Shown here: piece after piece, positions 28,817 through 56,591 of the stretch
Layout: every line of letters begins with the position of its first letter
Position numbering within the stretch: the stretch's first letter is position 1
DNA from: Streptomyces sp. FIT100
GTDB lineage: Bacteria; Actinomycetota; Actinomycetes; Streptomycetales; Streptomycetaceae
Length of the DNA stretch: 64,000 nucleotides
Reading direction: 5' to 3'
Assembly (NCBI RefSeq): GCF_024584805.1
Contig: NZ_CP075715.1
Location: 248,001-312,000 of the forward strand
Program-made: the position numbers and the translations under genes
Notes under the pieces: generated by a model
What the model was told of the DNA's origin: nothing
The model's database searches: none
The model's input: only the letters and a program-made list of their open reading frames with translations

Positions 28817-30852
28817 GCGAATCCCGGTCCCCGGACACTCCCCACGGCACTCCCCCGCCCGCCTCCCCGGTCGGCGGGCCCGTGCTGCTGCCCGTCGCCA
28901 CGCCCGCGCGGACCCGCGCCGCGGTCGCGGAGCTCGTGCGCCCGCAACGGCGCCTGGCCCTCGCCGCGTTCACCGTCATGGTCGGGTCCACCGCCGTCGG
29001 ACTGCTCGTGCAGCCGCTGCTGGGGCGGATCGTCGACCTGGCAGCCGGTCGGGGGTCCGTGGACGCCATCACGGCCGCCGGCGCGCTGCTCGTGGCCGTC
29101 GCGGTGGCCCAGGGTGCCACGTCGGGTCTCGGCCTGTCGCTCGTCTCCCGCCTGGGCGAGACGTCCCTGGCCCGGCTGCGCGAACGGTTCGTCGAGCGGG
29201 CCCTCGGCCTGCCGCTGGAGCGCGTGGAGAAGGCCGGTGCCGGTGATCTGACGGCCCGGGTCACGGCCGATGTGTCGCTGATCGCCGAGGCCGTCCGCAA
29301 CGCCCTGCCCGAACTGGCCCGTTCGCTCCTCACGATCGTCCTCACACTGGGCGCCCTCGCCCTGCTCGACTGGCGGTTCCTCCTGGCCGCCCTGCTCGCG
29401 GTGCCCGTGCAGGCGTACACCGCGCGCTGGTACGTGGCCCGCGCCGTGCCGCTCTACGCCGAGCAGCGCGTGGCCGCCGGCGCCCAGCAGCAGCAGCTGC
29501 TCGACACCATCGGCGGCAGCTCGACGGTGCGGGCGTTCCGGCTGGAGCGGGAGCACACCGAGCGGGTCACCGAGCGGTCCTGGTCGGTGGTGACGCTGAC
29601 GATGCGCGGTGTCCGGCTGGTCCTGGGCTTCTACAGCCGGCTGCACATCGCCGAGTACATCGGACTCGCCGCCGTCCTCGTCACCGGCTACTGGCTGGTG
29701 CGCCAGGGCACGGCGTCCATCGGCACGGCGACCGCCGCCGCCCTCTACTTCCACAGCCTCTTCACCCCCGTCAACGCCGCCCTCGTCCTCCTCGACGACG
29801 CACAGTCGGCCGCCGCCGGCCTGGCGCGGCTCGTGGGCGTCACCGACGAGCCGCCGACGTCGGCGCCCACCCCGGCGCCCACGCCTGGGCCCACGCCTGC
29901 GCCCACACCCGCGCCCACTCCGGTGCCGAGGCCGGCCCGGGCGGCGGAGCGAGTGAGCCGACGGGGCGCGACGCTGTCGAAAGGGAGAACGCGCACAGAC
30001 TCCGAGGAACGAGGAGTCGAGCACGATCGACCGTCGACAGTGGCTTCGGCGCTCCGGAGGCGAACGAGTGACCAAAAGGAACCGGCGGCACGTCCCGTCG
30101 GTTCGGGGAACGTCGAGGTCACCGTGTGCGGGCTCAGCCACGCCTATCGGCCCGGACACCCCGTGCTGCACGACATCGACCTGACGGTCCGCCAGGGCGA
30201 ACGGGTGGCGCTCGTCGGCGCCAGCGGCGCGGGCAAGACCACCCTGGCCCGGCTCGTCGCGGGCATCCAGCCGCCCAACGCCGGCACCGTCCTGGTCGGC
30301 GGCGTCCCGCCGACCGAGCTCGGCGTGGCCGACCACCGCCGCACGATCGCCCTGGTCACCCAGGAGACCCATGTCTTCGCGGGGTCCCTCGCCGACGATC
30401 TCCGGCTGGCCAAGTCCGACGCCACCGAGGACGAACTGCGCGCGGCGCTCGACCGGGTCTCCGCCCTCGGCTGGGCCGACGCGCTGCCCGACGGACTCGC
30501 CACGGTCGTCGGCGACGGCGGCCACCGGCTCAGCGGCGCGCAGACGCAGGCACTGGCGCTCGCCCGGCTGATCCTCGCCGACCCGCCGCTCGTGATCCTC
30601 GACGAGGCGACCGCCGAAGCGGGCAGCGCGGGGGCGCGCGCCCTGGAGAAGGCGGTCGCCCGGGCCGTGGACGGCCGTACGGCGCTGATCGTCGCCCATC
30701 GCCTCAGTCAGGCGGCCACGGCCGACCGCATCGTCGTCATGGATTCCGGACGCATCGTCGAGACCGGCACCCACGACGAACTGCGGGCAGCCGCGGGACG
30801 CTACGCCGCCCTGTGGGAGGCATGGTCGGACACCCGCGACCCCGGCCCGTAG
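28813..30852 (+). CDS. ABC exporter half-transporter (subunit 2)
   Basis: 679 residues, longer than usual. Membrane domain about 40-330; NBD from about 436. Walker A (GASGAGKTT), Q-loop (VTQETHVF), Walker B (LVILDEATA) and H-loop (LIVAHRLSQ) are intact, but the signature is LSGAQTQ and the D-loop reads EAGS. With subunit 1 it would give one complete ATP site and one dead site, as in heterodimeric exporters. ATGA overlap with subunit 1. Residues about 346-430 are an atypical linker with (TPAP)n repeats then a polar stretch. Likely exports the apo-siderophore. Confidence 0.88.
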   Translation: MSESRSPDTPHGTPPPASPVGGPVLLPVATPARTRAAVAELVRPQRRLALAAFTVMVGSTAVGLLVQPLLGRIVDLAAGRGSVDAITAAGALLVAVAVAQGATSGLGLSLVSRLGETSLARLRERFVERALGLPLERVEKAGAGDLTARVTADVSLIAEAVRNALPELARSLLTIVLTLGALALLDWRFLLAALLAVPVQAYTARWYVARAVPLYAEQRVAAGAQQQQLLDTIGGSSTVRAFRLEREHTERVTERSWSVVTLTMRGVRLVLGFYSRLHIAEYIGLAAVLVTGYWLVRQGTASIGTATAAALYFHSLFTPVNAALVLLDDAQSAAAGLARLVGVTDEPPTSAPTPAPTPGPTPAPTPAPTPVPRPARAAERVSRRGATLSKGRTRTDSEERGVEHDRPSTVASALRRRTSDQKEPAARPVGSGNVEVTVCGLSHAYRPGHPVLHDIDLTVRQGERVALVGASGAGKTTLARLVAGIQPPNAGTVLVGGVPPTELGVADHRRTIALVTQETHVFAGSLADDLRLAKSDATEDELRAALDRVSALGWADALPDGLATVVGDGGHRLSGAQTQALALARLILADPPLVILDEATAEAGSAGARALEKAVARAVDGRTALIVAHRLSQAATADRIVVMDSGRIVETGTHDELRAAAGRYAALWEAWSDTRDPGP

Positions 30853-31028
30853 AAACAGTTCCCGCACCGGCCGGCGCCCGGCATCCGACACCCGGCAACC
30901 GGCGCCGGACCCCGGACACCGGTCCCGACCGCACCTGTTCGCCCGTCACCGGCTCGCAGACCGCCACCCCCCGCACCACCCCGCACCACCCCGTTCCACA
31001 GGACCCCGAACGAAGGACCACACCGCCG

Positions 31029-32105
31029 ATGCCCCGCTTCCGCTTCCGCAGAGCCCCACGGCTCGCCGCCGCCCTCGCCTCCGCCGCCCTGCTCCTCGCC
31101 ACCGCCACGGCCTGCGGCGGCGACGACGCCGCAACCGACACCGCGGGTGCCGGCGCGGAGGCGAGCGCCTCCGGCAAGTCGGCGTTCCCGGTCACCATCG
31201 CCCACAAGTACGGCAGTACGACGATCAAGGCCGAGCCGAAGCGGATCGTCACGGTCGGCCTCACCGACCAGGACGCCGTGCTGGCGCTCGGCAAGGTCCC
31301 CGTCGGCACGACGGAGTGGCTGGGCGGCTACAAGGGAGCCATCGGCCCCTGGGCTCAGGACAGGCTCGGCGGGGCCGCGGCGCCGACGGTGCTGGAGGAC
31401 ACGGGCACCGGCCCGCAGGTGGAGAAGATCGCCGCGCTCAAGCCGGACCTGATCCTCGCCCTCTACGGCGGCCTGACGAAGGAGCAGTACACGTCGCTGT
31501 CCGCCTTCGCCCCCGTGGTCGCCCAGCCGAAGGAGTACAACGACTACGGCATCCCGTGGCAGGAGCTCACCAAGCGGGTCGGACAGGCCCTCGGCAAGCC
31601 GGACGAGGCGGCCGCGGCGGTCAAGGACACCGAGGACAGGATCAGGGCCGCGGCCGAGGAGCACCCCGAGTTCAAGGGCGCCACCGCCGTGATGGCCACG
31701 CCGTACGAGGGCATGTTCGTCTTCGGCAGCCAGGACCCGCGCTCGCGGCTTCTCGACGATCTCGGCTTCGCCCTGCCCGAGGGCCTGGACAAGGCGATCG
31801 GGGACCAGTTCGGTGCGAACATCAGCAAGGAGCGCACGGACCTGCTCGACCAGGACGCCATCGTCTGGATCGTCGGCGACGTCGCCAAGGACGCCGACAA
31901 GCTGCACAAGGACGCCTCCTACAAGGACCTGAAGGTCGTCGCGGAGGGCCGGGAGGTCTTCGTCAACGAGACCGGCGACTACGGGAACGCGACCTCCTTC
32001 GTCTCCGTCCTCAGCCTGCCGTACGTGGTCGAGCGGCTGGCGCCGCAGCTCGCGGCAGCCGTCGACGGCAAGCCCGCCACGAAGGTGGAGCAGCCCGCGT
32101 CCTGA
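31029..32105 (+). CDS. Iron-siderophore ABC transporter binding lipoprotein (FecB/FepB family)
   Basis: 358 residues. Lipoprotein signal with lipobox ATACG (Cys about residue 29), then a bilobal class III binding protein: PKRIVTVGLTDQDAVLALG, IAALKPDLILALYGG, YVVERLAPQLAAA. It captures the ferric siderophore and delivers it to the FecCD permeases. The ATG at 31029 has GAAGGA upstream. It lies 176 bp after the exporter genes and is separated from its permeases by the NRPS; equivalent split layouts occur in coelichelin-type clusters. Confidence 0.92.
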   Translation: MPRFRFRRAPRLAAALASAALLLATATACGGDDAATDTAGAGAEASASGKSAFPVTIAHKYGSTTIKAEPKRIVTVGLTDQDAVLALGKVPVGTTEWLGGYKGAIGPWAQDRLGGAAAPTVLEDTGTGPQVEKIAALKPDLILALYGGLTKEQYTSLSAFAPVVAQPKEYNDYGIPWQELTKRVGQALGKPDEAAAAVKDTEDRIRAAAEEHPEFKGATAVMATPYEGMFVFGSQDPRSRLLDDLGFALPEGLDKAIGDQFGANISKERTDLLDQDAIVWIVGDVAKDADKLHKDASYKDLKVVAEGREVFVNETGDYGNATSFVSVLSLPYVVERLAPQLAAAVDGKPATKVEQPAS

Positions 32106-32122
32106 CGCCGCGCCCGCACACG

Positions 32123-32170
32123 GGGAGGGGCCGGCCGCACGCACCGCCCGCGGCCGGCCCCTCCCTTTTT
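32123..32170. terminator. Strong hairpin terminator, binding protein / mbtH junction
   Basis: Perfect 16-bp stem (GGGAGGGGCCGGCCGC with its complement), 11-nt loop, then TTTTT. It lies between convergent genes and is oriented for the rightward transcript; the stem could also stop the long leftward NRPS-mbtH transcript. Confidence 0.88.
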
Positions 32171-32216
32171 CCCTTTTCCGTGGCCCTGATCGCCCGTACT
32201 CGGCGATCGCCTCCAC

Positions 32217-32426
32217 TCAGCCGTCCATGGCCTCGGCCAGGCTCCTCGGACGCATGTCGGTCCAGTGGGCCTCGATGTGGTCCAGGCAGGACTGCCGCGA
32301 GGCGGGCCCGTGGACCACCCGCCAGCCGGCCGGCACGTCCACGAAGTCCGGCCACAGGCTGTGCTGGTCCTCGTCGTTGACCAGCACCGAGTAGACGCCC
32401 TCGGGGTTCTCGAACGGGTTGCTCAT
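32217..32426 (-). CDS. MbtH-like protein
   Basis: 69 residues with the full family signature: [24 protein letters not shown], then PAGWRVVHG, and the C-terminal [13 protein letters not shown]. MbtH proteins bind NRPS adenylation domains and are needed for their folding or activity. Start ATG 32426 follows AGGAGAGG. It lies 39 nt downstream of the NRPS on the same strand, so it is the last gene of the NRPS operon. Confidence 0.96.
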   Translation of the reverse strand: MSNPFENPEGVYSVLVNDEDQHSLWPDFVDVPAGWRVVHGPASRQSCLDHIEAHWTDMRPRSLAEAMDG

Positions 32427-32465
32427 GCTGTTCCTCTCCTCATGACGACTGCTCGTGGCACATGC

Positions 32466-52166
<19,701 letters not shown>

Positions 52167-52225
52167 AGCAGCGTGCCTCCCCAGCCGGTCGGTCCCGGCC
52201 CTTGGGCCGGGGGTCGGCGACATAC

Positions 52226-52244
52226 TAAGGTAAGGGTTACCTAA
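52226..52244. promoter_or_regulatory. Iron box 3, NRPS / importer divergent promoter
   Basis: TAAGGTAAGGGTTACCTAA; reverse complement matches the iron-box consensus at 14 of 19 with the GTAAGG core. It lies between the divergent NRPS (start 52166) and FecCD permease (start 52341), so one site can control synthesis and uptake. Confidence 0.82.
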
Positions 52245-52340
52245 TCCAACAGTGTTCTCCTGTGGCTATGGTGGGACGGCGACGGGCCGCGTCCCGTCGT
52301 GACGCCGGTGTGAAGACCGCTCCGACCGAAGGAAGTTGAC

Positions 52341-53390
52341 GTGGGGACCTCGACGGCCTCGGTGGTCCGGGCGGCGCCTGTGCCCCGCGCGGTGCTCCTG
52401 CTCGCGCTGTCCGGCGCGGTGCTCCTCGCGCTGTGCGCCCTGTCCATGGCGTTCGGGGCGCTCGGCGTCCCGCTCGGCGAGGTCTGGGACACACTGCTCG
52501 GCAACGCGCCCAGCAGCCGCGTCGAGAACGTGATCTGGTCCGTACGCCTCCCGCGCACCGCGCTCGGCCTCGCGACCGGAGCCGCCCTGGGCCTCTCGGG
52601 GGCGCTGATGCAGGCGCTGACCCGCAACCCGCTGGCCGACCCCGGCATCCTGGGCGTCAGCGCGGGCGCGGCCTTCGCCGTCGTGCTCTCCGTCGGCGTG
52701 CTCGGCATCGGCTCCGTGTACGGCTACATCTGGTTCGCCTTCGCCGGTGCGCTGGGCGCCAGCGTCCTGGTCCATCTCCTGGGCGGGCTCGGCCGGTCCG
52801 GATACACGCCGGTCAAACTCGCCCTGGCCGGGGTCGCCGTGACCTCGCTGCTCTTCTCGCTGACCAGCGCCGTCGCGCTCACCGACCCCGATGCGCTCAA
52901 CCGCTACCGCTTCTGGTCGGCGGGCTCGCTCGCCAGTCAGAACGAGGAAGTCCTGCTGCGCGTCCTGCCGTTCCTCGTGGTCGGCGCCATGCTCGCCCTC
53001 GCCTGCGCGCCCGGCCTCAACAGCCTCGCGCTCGGCGACGACGTCGCGAAGTCCCTGGGGCTCAGGCTCGGGCTGGTCCGCGTCCAGGGGGTGCTGGCCG
53101 TCACGCTGCTCACCGGCGGGGCGGTCGCCGTGATCGGACCCGTCGTCTTCGTCGGCCTGGTCGTCCCGCACATCGCCCGGGTCCTCGCGCACTACGCCGG
53201 CATCGGCCCGGACCACCGCTGGCTGCTGCCCCTGTCGGCGGTGCTCGCCCCCGGTCTGCTGCTGGCCGCGGACATCGCCGGGCGGCTGATCGCCCGGCCC
53301 GTCGAGATCCAGGCCGGCATCCTGGTCGCCTTCGTCGGCGGCCCGTTCTTCATCGCGATGGTCCGCCGCCGGCGGCTCGCGGAGCAGTGA
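52341..53390 (+). CDS. Iron-siderophore ABC transporter permease (FecCD family), 1
   Basis: 349 residues, about nine to ten membrane helices. Family motifs: RLPRTALGLATGAALGLSGALMQALTRNPLADPGILGVSAGA-type segment, VIGPVVFVGLVVPHIAR and GRLIARPVEIQAGI. GTG start follows GAAGGAAG. First gene of the permease-permease-ATPase operon that imports the ferric siderophore. Divergent from the NRPS behind iron box 3. Confidence 0.93.
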   Translation: MGTSTASVVRAAPVPRAVLLLALSGAVLLALCALSMAFGALGVPLGEVWDTLLGNAPSSRVENVIWSVRLPRTALGLATGAALGLSGALMQALTRNPLADPGILGVSAGAAFAVVLSVGVLGIGSVYGYIWFAFAGALGASVLVHLLGGLGRSGYTPVKLALAGVAVTSLLFSLTSAVALTDPDALNRYRFWSAGSLASQNEEVLLRVLPFLVVGAMLALACAPGLNSLALGDDVAKSLGLRLGLVRVQGVLAVTLLTGGAVAVIGPVVFVGLVVPHIARVLAHYAGIGPDHRWLLPLSAVLAPGLLLAADIAGRLIARPVEIQAGILVAFVGGPFFIAMVRRRRLAEQ

Positions 53391-53435
53391 GCCCATGACG
53401 ACCCGTACGCGCGCCGGAAGCGGAGCTGTGAGCCG

Positions 53436-54581
53436 ATGACGACCGAACTCGCGCCAGGACCGGACCGGGAGCACCCGGGCCACCGACAACACGGGGCGGA
53501 TGCGGACCGCTCCGCGGGGCGGATCCCCGTGCGCCGCGCCGCCGGCCGGATCGCGTTCCGGCTGTCCGTCCCGCCCGTCTCGGGTGTGCTGCGGCCCCGG
53601 CTCGGGGGCGTGTGCCTGGGGCTCGCGGCCACCGCCTTCCTGCTGTTCTGCGTGGAGGCCGCGGTCGGGGACATCCCCCTGCCGCTCGGCGACGTGATGC
53701 GGGCCGTCGTGGGCGCGGGCGATCCCGGCACCCGGCTCATCGTCCATGAACTGCGCCTGCCGAGGGCCCTGGCGGGACTGCTCGTCGGCATCGCCTTCGG
53801 TATCTCGGGGGCCCTGCTCCAGACCATCACGCTCAACCCGCTCGCCAGCCCGGACATGATGGGCATCACCCAGGGCGCCGGCACGGCGGTGGTCGCGGGC
53901 ATCGTCCTCGGCTGGGACGCGGGCCTGAGCACCCAGGCCCTCGGCCTGGTGGGCGCGCTGGTGGCGGCCCTGCTGGTGTACGTGCTCGCCTGGCAGCGGG
54001 GCACCACCGGCTACCGGATCGTGCTGGTCGGCGTCGGCGTGGCCTGGATCTGCACCAGCGCCACCGACTACCTGATGGCCCGTGGCGCGCGCTTCCAGGC
54101 CCAGGCGGCGCTCGGCTGGCTCGTCGGCAACCTCAACGGGCGTACCTGGCAGCAGATCACGCCGCTCGCCGCGACCATGGCCGTGCTGGTGCCGGCGGCG
54201 CTGCTGCTCGGACGGCTGATGCGCACCCTGCAGCTCGGCGACGACGTCGCCCGGGGCCTGGGGACGCGTGTGCAGGCCGTCCGGATGGCGGTGCTCCTCG
54301 CGGCGGTCGGTCTGGTGGCCTTCGGGACGGCGACCGCAGGCCCGGTCGCGTTCGTGGCGCTCGCCGCGCCCCAGGTCGCCCAGCGGCTGGCCGGCACCGC
54401 CGCCCCGCCGCCCGTGACGGCGGGGCTGACCGGGGCCGTGATGGTGCTCGTGTCCGATCTGATCGCCCGGAAGGCCCTGCCGGCCACGGAACTTCCGGTC
54501 GGGGTCGTCACCGGGGTGCTCGGCGCTCCGGTACTGCTGTGGCTGCTCGTCCGCGCCAACCGTGCCGGCTCAGGAGGCTGA
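53436..54581 (+). CDS. Iron-siderophore ABC transporter permease (FecCD family), 2
   Basis: 381 residues. After a polar N-terminal extension of about 55 residues come FecCD motifs: RLPRALAGLLVGIAFGISG, NPLASPDMMGITQGAG, GPVAFVALAAPQVAQRL and ELPVGVVTGVLGAPV. It forms a heterodimer with the preceding permease, 45 nt upstream. ATG 53436 is taken as start; a weak ribosome site (GGAGCTG) precedes it. Confidence 0.92.
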   Translation: MTTELAPGPDREHPGHRQHGADADRSAGRIPVRRAAGRIAFRLSVPPVSGVLRPRLGGVCLGLAATAFLLFCVEAAVGDIPLPLGDVMRAVVGAGDPGTRLIVHELRLPRALAGLLVGIAFGISGALLQTITLNPLASPDMMGITQGAGTAVVAGIVLGWDAGLSTQALGLVGALVAALLVYVLAWQRGTTGYRIVLVGVGVAWICTSATDYLMARGARFQAQAALGWLVGNLNGRTWQQITPLAATMAVLVPAALLLGRLMRTLQLGDDVARGLGTRVQAVRMAVLLAAVGLVAFGTATAGPVAFVALAAPQVAQRLAGTAAPPPVTAGLTGAVMVLVSDLIARKALPATELPVGVVTGVLGAPVLLWLLVRANRAGSGG

Positions 54582-54585
54582 AACC

Positions 54586-55509
54586 GTGTCATCGACGTAC
54601 GACGCTCCCCTCGATGCTCCCCCGGCCGCCGGTCTCGACGGTGGGATCGACGGTGAACCCGACGGGACGGTCGAAGGGCCCGATCTGCGGGCCGAGGGGC
54701 TGTGCCTGGCATACGGCGACCGGATCGTGGTCGAGGATCTCGACGTGGTGATCCCCTCCGGCCGGATCACGGCGGTCGTCGGCGCGAACGCCTGCGGCAA
54801 GTCCACGCTGCTGCGCGCCCTCGCCCGGCTGCTGGCACCCAGGTCGGGTGCCGTGCACCTCGACGGGCGCTCGGTCCACACGATCCCCACCCGCCGGCTC
54901 GCGCAGCGCCTCGGGATCCTGCCGCAGTCCCCCGTCGCGCCGGAGGGGCTGACCGTCATCGACCTGGTGGGGCGCGGCCGTTCACCGCACCAGACCTGGT
55001 GGCGGCAGTGGTCGTCCGCCGACGAGCGGGCCGTCCACGAGGCGCTGCGGGCCACGGCGATGAGCGACCTCGCGCACCGGCCCGTCGACGAGCTGTCCGG
55101 CGGCCAGCGCCAGCGTGCCTGGATCGCCATGGCGGTCGCCCAGGGCACGCCGGTGATGCTGCTTGACGAGCCGACGACCTATCTCGACCTGGCGCACCAG
55201 ATCGACGTCCTGGACCTGATCGCCGACCTCAACCGGCAGCAGGGCCGCACGATCGTGATGGTGCTGCACGATCTCAACCAGGCCTGCCGGTACGCCGATC
55301 ACCTCATCGCCATGAAGGGCGGCCGCATCGCCGGCGAGGGCGCCCCCGCCGACGTGATCACCGCCGCGATGGTGGAGGACGTCTTCGGGCTGCGCTGCAT
55401 GGTCGGCGAGGACCCGGTCAGCGGGACGCCGATGGTCGTGCCGATGGGCCGTCACCACGGAGCCCCGGACCCGTCAGCCGCCGTGCCCCTCGCGGGCGCC
55501 GGCGGCTGA
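54586..55509 (+). CDS. Iron-siderophore ABC transporter ATP-binding protein
   Basis: 307 residues. Walker A GANACGKSTLL, Q-loop ILPQSP, signature ELSGGQRQRAWIAMAV, Walker B VMLLDEPTTYLDLAHQ and H-loop VLHDLNQA are complete, the FepC/FhuC pattern. GTG 54586 has GGAGG 8 nt before it and starts 4 nt after the permease stop. It powers the two FecCD permeases. N-terminal about 35 residues are variable. Confidence 0.94.
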   Translation: MSSTYDAPLDAPPAAGLDGGIDGEPDGTVEGPDLRAEGLCLAYGDRIVVEDLDVVIPSGRITAVVGANACGKSTLLRALARLLAPRSGAVHLDGRSVHTIPTRRLAQRLGILPQSPVAPEGLTVIDLVGRGRSPHQTWWRQWSSADERAVHEALRATAMSDLAHRPVDELSGGQRQRAWIAMAVAQGTPVMLLDEPTTYLDLAHQIDVLDLIADLNRQQGRTIVMVLHDLNQACRYADHLIAMKGGRIAGEGAPADVITAAMVEDVFGLRCMVGEDPVSGTPMVVPMGRHHGAPDPSAAVPLAGAGG

Positions 55510-55518
55510 CGAGCACGG

Positions 55519-55567
55519 ACACGGATCACGGTTCACGGATCACGGTTCACGCATCACGGATCACGGT
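55519..55567. repeat. GGATCACGGTTCAC direct repeats between ATPase and formyltransferase
   Basis: Three to four copies of a 14-bp unit (some GGATCACG only, one GCATCACG) fill the gap between convergent genes up to the formyltransferase stop. No clear hairpin; function unknown. Confidence 0.75.
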
Positions 55568-56515
55568 TCATGGGCGGGCGGTCAGATACCCGCCCATGGT
55601 GCGGAAGTAGTCGGTGGCGGCGTGCTCGCTGCCGTCCTCGGTCCGCACCCGCCTGACCACCAGTCCGGGAAGCCGCCCCGAGCGCGCCTCGGCGCCCGCG
55701 ACGATGACGACGCCGTCGCCCTCGCGGATGAAGATCCGGCCCGGTGTGCCCCCGTAGCGGCCCTCGGAGACGGTGGCCGAGACGATCCGTATGCGCGCGC
55801 CGCGGTGGTGTGTGAAGGCGTTCGGATACGGGTCCGACTGGGCGCGCACGAAGCGCTCCAGGTCCTGCGCGGGCCACGCCCAGTCGATCCTGCTGTCCTC
55901 GACGGAGCGCTTGTGGAAGAAGCTCGACCGCGAGCGGTCCTGGGGGGTCCACACGGCCCTGCCGGACGCGATGAGCTCCAGGGCGTCCGTCACGATCGGT
56001 CCGATGAGACCGACCGTGCGGTGGAACAGGTCCGTCGCGGTGTCCTCCGGCCCGACGGGCACCGCGCGCTGGAGCAGGATGTCGCCCATGTCGAGCTCGC
56101 CGTCCATGCGGTGGGCCGTGACGCCTACCTCCTTCTCGCCGTTGATGAGCGCCCAGATCAGCGGCGAGAAGCCGGCGTAGGCCGGCAGCAGCGAGTCGTG
56201 GACGTTGAGCGTGCCGTGGGACGGCAGGTCGAAGATCTCGGGCGGCAGCCATGTCCGCCAGTTGTTCGCCACGATGAGGTCCGGCCCGGCGTCCCGGAGT
56301 GCGCCGAGCAGTTCCTCGTCGCCCGGCCGGTTGCGCAACAGCACGGGCACACCGTGCTTTTCCGCGAGGTCGGCGACCGAGTCGCTCCAGATCCGCTCGT
56401 ACGCATGGTCACTCCTGGGGTGGGTGACGACCAGCGCGACCTCGTGCCCGGAGTCCAGCAACGCCTGCAGCGTCCGGTGTCCCCAGGTCTGGTAGCCGAA
56501 CATGACGACCCGCAT
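55568..56515 (-). CDS. Hydroxyornithine N-formyltransferase (CchA-like)
   Basis: 315 residues. Formyltransferase fold: MFGYQTWGHRTLQALL, catalytic Asn-His-Asp type residues in HGTLNVHDSLLPAYAG and TAHRMDGELDMGDILLQ, then a Fmt C-terminal-like domain. It transfers a formyl group from 10-formyl-tetrahydrofolate, here probably to N5-hydroxyornithine, making the N-formyl-hydroxamate. The ATG at 56515 follows GGAGGAGG. Divergent from the N-hydroxylase with iron box 4 between, the same pairing as cchA-cchB of coelichelin. Confidence 0.9.
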   Translation of the reverse strand: MRVVMFGYQTWGHRTLQALLDSGHEVALVVTHPRSDHAYERIWSDSVADLAEKHGVPVLLRNRPGDEELLGALRDAGPDLIVANNWRTWLPPEIFDLPSHGTLNVHDSLLPAYAGFSPLIWALINGEKEVGVTAHRMDGELDMGDILLQRAVPVGPEDTATDLFHRTVGLIGPIVTDALELIASGRAVWTPQDRSRSSFFHKRSVEDSRIDWAWPAQDLERFVRAQSDPYPNAFTHHRGARIRIVSATVSEGRYGGTPGRIFIREGDGVVIVAGAEARSGRLPGLVVRRVRTEDGSEHAATDYFRTMGGYLTARP

Positions 56516-56536
56516 ATGAGCCCTCCTCCGCCATTG

Positions 56537-56555
56537 CAAGGTAAGGCTTACCTTA
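56537..56555. promoter_or_regulatory. Iron box 4, formyltransferase / N-hydroxylase
   Basis: Contains the perfect palindrome AAGGTAAG-G-CTTACCTT (56538-56554) and matches the iron-box consensus at 14 of 19. It is positioned to repress both divergent genes. Confidence 0.85.
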
Positions 56556-56591
56556 TCTAACATGAGCCTGCTTAGGGGAGGCGATGACGCG

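Noticed and set aside
52221..52223. ATG 52223 as the NRPS start
   Set aside because: It is 3 bp from the iron box with no ribosome site; GTG 52166 has GGGGAGG at good spacing and starts at the first conserved residues.
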